From the NCBI GenBank assembly GCA_964247055.1, contig OZ176055.1, forward strand, positions 9,114,001 to 9,178,000: 64,000 nt of DNA, given 5' to 3'. The translations under genes were made by a program, and so were the position numbers. Source of the DNA: Paragordius varius. Its lineage: Eukaryota > Nematomorpha. Under the pieces are notes generated by a model. The model did no database searches, was not told the DNA's origin, and was given only the letters and a program-made list of their open reading frames with translations. Below, piece after piece: positions 60,290-64,000 of the stretch; the first letter of the stretch is position 1; the number at the start of each line of letters is the position of its first letter.

Positions 60290-60945
60290 TGGCTCCCAAA
60301 GGGTGGCAACGCTCCCATAGAAAAATATAAATACAACATAAATCTGATAATACTAAACTGGAAAAATGACATTATATTGAAGTTAGCCAATCTTTTATCA
60401 TCCTTTATCGGGTTTACCAAATATGCCTTTACCCATTAATGGAGAAATTTTGGGGGAAATGTAATGCCTATGGATAGGGACCAGTTTTTGAATAGGTTTT
60501 GTTTTGTGTATATTAAATACTCTTTGATAAAAAATTATCATTTTGACTTAAATTTTTTTTTAATTCTAGCCATACTAAAAAGTGTAGAATTAAGTCAATT
60601 GAACCTAGCCGCATGTAGTAACATCGATAAAGTAAAGCAAAGAATTCAAGCTGGAAAATTGAGTTTAGCTAAAAGGGTTTGTGGCAGATCTGACGATAAT
60701 TAGCGCGTTCTGAAACAGTAAATCATCAAATTATAACAGCTTTTTACAATCATGAGATCAATTTTATAATAATAAGTTTTAATAATTACTTAAATATGGG
60801 GTGATAGCGGAGGACCCATCGTTTACAATAACAAAGTGTTTGGTTTAGCTTCTGAGGTAGCCAATAAACCGACCTGGATCTGAGAGTGTCTTTTTGCATT
60901 GATGTCAATAAATACTTATATCTTATTTTAATTAATTTTGTAGTA
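60290..60945 (+). pseudogene. Trypsin-like (S1) serine protease fragment
   Basis: Fragments in family order: KYNINLIILNWKNDIILKLA (the NDIALLKLA region with the catalytic Asp), WRNFGGNVMP (normally GWGN..FGG), ILKSVELSQLNLAAC (60570-60620), GDSGGPIVYNNKVFGLASEV (catalytic Ser, near 60800-60860) and RVSFCIDVNKYL in another frame. An in-frame TAA at 60437-60439, a frame change near 60880 and no visible His-containing AAHC exon indicate a broken host gene. A split live gene with unusual introns is less likely. It starts about 140 bases after a mariner. Confidence 0.65.
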
Positions 60946-63313
60946 CATATCCACGGGGTTTTAATTTTTTTATTTTTTGTAAAATAAATTTATATAAGAG
61001 GTCGGGTAAAACACTTGAATAACTCAAAAATGATTTTTTTTGCACAAAGCTAAATGCTAGATTCCAAAACATAAATATAGTAAATTGATTGTCTCAAATT
61101 CTAGGATCGCTATAAAATGAAATAGCTGGGATTTATAATAACTATGCTAGATTATGACACCAGAATATATTAGTTTTACAAATGCATTCTTTGTAGAAAC
61201 TAAAATTTTAACTAAACTTTGTTGAGGGTTCTTATGGGGTCATGGTGAAAACAGCATTATAACATTTTAAAATATTTTTAAATTTTTTATATGATTTGCT
61301 GCTGAAGATTTTTATCACATTAGAAGTTATTTAAATTTGTCCTTAAATTTAAGTCAAATTCAAACTGTGTTTTAAAAAGTACCCGAATACCCACTGAAAA
61401 CAAACAAATCTTTTAATTATCAAAAAATCATCCCTTGAAAGCAAACAAGTCATAATTGGGTAAAAACTCCCGCACTATCTAAATAAAAAAAGTATGAAAA
61501 ATATTTTTAAATGTACTGCTTCCACATTCCTCAAAACACCATAAAATACGTTTCAAAAAATTAATTTCTTATGCATAATATGCCATTTTTAACATTTATT
61601 GATGCCAAAATGTATTATATATTTAATTATAGCACAATCTCACAACGTTTACACAGTATATCCTAATAGAAAAATGCATCAGGATTATCTGCTGTAAAAT
61701 TTTGTCAAAAATTAATATATCCATTTTTAAAAAAAATATATTTTTTTGATGTAATTTAGCACATATTTAAAATTATCCCTAAATCCCGGAATTTTTGCGT
61801 TTATTTTAAAACAACTGTCCCATTTTAGAGGAGCATAATTTGGGACTTTGCCTATCTCTAAAATTGAAAAATCAAATATTATTTTGTTCTCTTATATGTA
61901 GTTTATGTTTAGTGATATTTTTGGCATGAAGCATTTAACTATCACCGAAAAAATAAAAAAACATTTACTACAAAATCGAGCTGTGGAATATAAAACTTCC
62001 CAAAAGGTAAATTAGGACAAAAAAATGAAAAGGTAATGAAGTGAAAATTTATACAAAAAATGGCAAAAAATTTGGATGAAGATTTTTACGTTATTATTAA
62101 ATTTTTAATGCATACTGCTCTCAAAATCGGGAAAAATAACCTGTGAAATATATATTCTGATAGATAAATGTATATTATCATGACGCTTTTGATTTTAGCC
62201 CTCATGAGTGAGATAAGAAAATCATTATATAAGCTCTTCATATCAGAAAATGGCATACTGTTTTTAAAGTTATTTTATTTAAATTTAATCATCAAACATG
62301 TATTAAATAAAAAAGCTTATGTATACAGTTTTGTGATGTAGACTAAAAGCCTTTTATATACATATTCAAACCATAAATCCATTTATTTTGCTGTTGTACT
62401 AGCCACTTAAAAAATTTATAGGGAAAATAGCGGCAAAAAGGTTGAGATAAGAATTTTTAAACAATTTTAAAATGTCTTTTGAATAATGCGCTTATAAGGC
62501 TAAATAAAGCACATTTTGAATTCTCCTTAGTAGCTTAAATATTAGGATATTCGAATTAAAAATCGCTGGGGAAATAAACCTACCCTAAAGGTAATAGAGT
62601 GTAATATCGGTGAATCAATAGGTAAATAAATGTGTATTATGTTTAAAAAATGTTAATAATTAAAGCTTTCGGGCTCCATTTTACCGGGAAAAACCTGATA
62701 TATTTTATTTATCAACTATACGTTTCAATCGTCTTTGGAGATGTTTCAATTTTGGATCCTAGGAGTCAAAACTGTAAAAAACATAAGGTTTTGTATCTAA
62801 TAGATGTGAATATTGTTTGTCAATTAAATTACTAAAATTACTTTCAAAGTAGTTAAGAAATTGCTCTCTAAGATAAAATACTACCCCACACTCAAAAAAG
62901 TGGAAAGGTCAAGTGTAAAAATTTGTAGCACAATCTCGACCCTTTTGCCTATATATTAGGAAAACATGCCCATTTACGAAAAAATTTTAGGGATATTTTT
63001 TCAAAAAAAGCATAGATCTTTTATCAAATAAATTTTATAATATACAAATTTTGCCATTTTCCGTCCTACCAGAATTATATATTCCATCAGTTTTACAACC
63101 ACCGATTTTGGACGCAGTGTTATATATATATATTATTAAGATTTATCTTATACTGCCCAATAGAATATGAAAATTTGTGATTTTTTATGGATATAATAGA
63201 TTGAATTACAAATCTATATTTCCCAGTGTGGTAAAAAAAGCTACTTCATATGCCTTTTTAGCAGACGATAATTTCGTCTGATACCAATATTTAAATTTCA
63301 TAGTCCTTTGCAG
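60946..63313. other. Intergenic, possibly old tandem repeats
   Basis: Short phrases recur about 500-650 bases apart in the same orientation (TAGCACAATCTC at about 61631 and 62927; AATAGAAAAATGCAT near 61663 and GATAGATAAATGTAT near 62159). Too diverged for clear unit borders; no host exon recognised. Confidence 0.35.
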
Positions 63314-63320
63314 TTTTGTC

Positions 63321-63771
63321 ATGGTAAGTATTACATAATTTACACCATACATTATATATTATATTTTATACAATGTTAGTCAAAGAAAAAAGGTTTATCT
63401 CTTGAAGATAAAAGACAGAAGCTTATGGAAATATTTTATGAGAAAGTACATTTTTTTCAATTTTTAGAAAGATTGTTTCCAGTTAAAAGAAGTCGAGAAA
63501 TATGCATCGAAAGAGAAAAAAATTAATGCTCAAGTTGTTAAGGAAATTTTGCAATCTCTTGTGGACGATGATTTGGTGACATCGGAAAAAATAGGCTCCT
63601 CCATATATTATTGGTCATTTCCAAGTCAAGCTGGATTAAAAGTTTGTCCATATTTTATTTTAGAGGAATAATAAATTGATAGAGTTGGAAAAAGAAAATC
63701 GTGAATTATTAAAAAGGCGAGAAAATCTCGAAAAGGAAATCTCATTATCTGCGAAAGACAAAGAAGAATCG
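63321..63771 (+). CDS. MND1: Meiotic nuclear division protein 1 (MND1), 5' part
   Basis: MND1 pairs with HOP2 and helps DMC1/RAD51 strand exchange in meiotic recombination. Exons: 63321-63323 (the ATG alone, as in other animals), 63380-63445, 63468-63641, 63664-63771, all phase 0. The product starts [20 protein letters not shown], followed by [35 protein letters not shown] (winged-helix DNA-binding domain, residues about 1-80) and a lysine/glutamate-rich coiled coil (82-117). These match human MND1 almost position by position. Introns 2 and 3 are each only 22 bases (63446-63467, 63642-63663), both GT...AG; keeping either one would shift the frame. The rest of the roughly 205-residue protein runs on beyond or near the window end. 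An acceptor-like TTTGCAG lies seven bases before the ATG. Confidence 0.92.
63446..63467 (+). other. 22-base intron in MND1 (intron 2)
   Basis: GTACATTT...TTTTTAG, T-rich, phase 0. Removal joins MEIFYEK to [11 protein letters not shown] exactly as in the family. Confidence 0.88.
63642..63663 (+). other. 22-base intron in MND1 (intron 3)
   Basis: GTTTGTCC...ATTTTAG, phase 0. Removal joins FPSQAGLK to [10 protein letters not shown], matching the family's FPSK...RKHKLE join. Confidence 0.85.
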
Positions 63772-63846
63772 GTATATTTACTATATGCTCTCGTTAAGCG
63801 TTTTTGTTAATTTCTATTTTTTTCAAAAAAAACCAATAAAATATAA

Positions 63847-64000
63847 CTGGCCAATATTTATGGACCAGCGTTTGATCTGGCTACCAAAAAAACATTAATT
63901 TTACGGTTATCCCAATTTTTGTCTTCTGAAGCCTTGTTATCTTCTGCAGACGACTTGTCAAAAAATTATTCGATGCTTTATGACATATGGCGATTTCCTT
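63847..64000 (+). other. Open frame at the window end, possibly MND1 exon 5
   Basis: A 51-codon frame open to the window edge (TLILRLSQFLSSEALLSSAD ... YDIWRFP). Its pattern loosely resembles the MND1 coiled coil (ELSSLRDQREQL ... VVEEI), but no acceptor in the right phase was found next to it. One option is a donor at GTTAAT near 63808 with acceptor CCAG at 63865-63868. It may also be a different gene. Confidence 0.3.

Noticed and set aside
1-64000. tRNA, rRNA, CRISPR arrays and LTR retroelements
   Set aside because: No B-box-like motif in a tRNA fold, no rRNA core, no spaced direct-repeat array and no LTR, gag or LTR-type polymerase pattern were recognised by reading; a search tool could still find diverged ones.

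Overview
The window is a strongly AT-rich piece of an animal nuclear genome. GT-AG introns interrupt every recognisable host gene, one of them is a Hox gene, and the DNA between and inside the genes is crowded with short inverted-repeat transposons. The lineage cannot be fixed from the sequence. The Hox4/Deformed homeodomain and a mitochondrial-clan P450 fit a bilaterian. Two 22-base introns in one gene and a 33-base intron in another recall the very short introns reported for dicyemid mesozoans, but the long repeat-filled introns of the other genes do not fit a compact genome, so this remains a weak inference.

Layout. 115-13749 (+) is a 19-exon class I myosin of the Myosin-Id type that can be joined in frame from start to stop (1105 codons). 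13750-25680 holds no recognisable host gene; it carries a 2-kb foldback element, a nested hAT-like insertion, an inverted copy of a satellite-like block and several MITEs. 25815-32149 (+) is an 8-exon mitochondrial-clan cytochrome P450 (628 codons) with a TATA box upstream. 32150-41170 carries hAT-like MITEs and a decayed, internally inverted LINE (about 36560-38720). 41171-41678 (-) codes for the N-terminal two thirds of the TRAPP subunit TRAPPC4 with one 33-base intron; the rest was not found. 44865-54838 (+) is a Deformed/Hox4 gene with a YPWM exon, an 8.5-kb intron and a homeobox split by a second intron. 55250-60150 holds two degenerate mariner transposons in opposite orientation. 60290-60945 is a broken trypsin-like protease. 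63321 to the end (+) is the start of the meiotic recombination gene MND1, whose introns include two of only 22 bases.

The host genes have unrelated jobs (actin motor, monooxygenase, vesicle tethering, axial patterning, meiotic recombination) and show no sign of working as a pathway or cluster. What ties the window together is its repeats: one palindromic MITE family (family A, TIR beginning ACAGTAAAAATTG) has about fourteen copies spread through introns and intergenic DNA, beside hAT-like families D and E, palindromic families B, F and G, a satellite-like family C, two mariners and one LINE. No LTR retroelement, tRNA, rRNA or CRISPR array was recognised.
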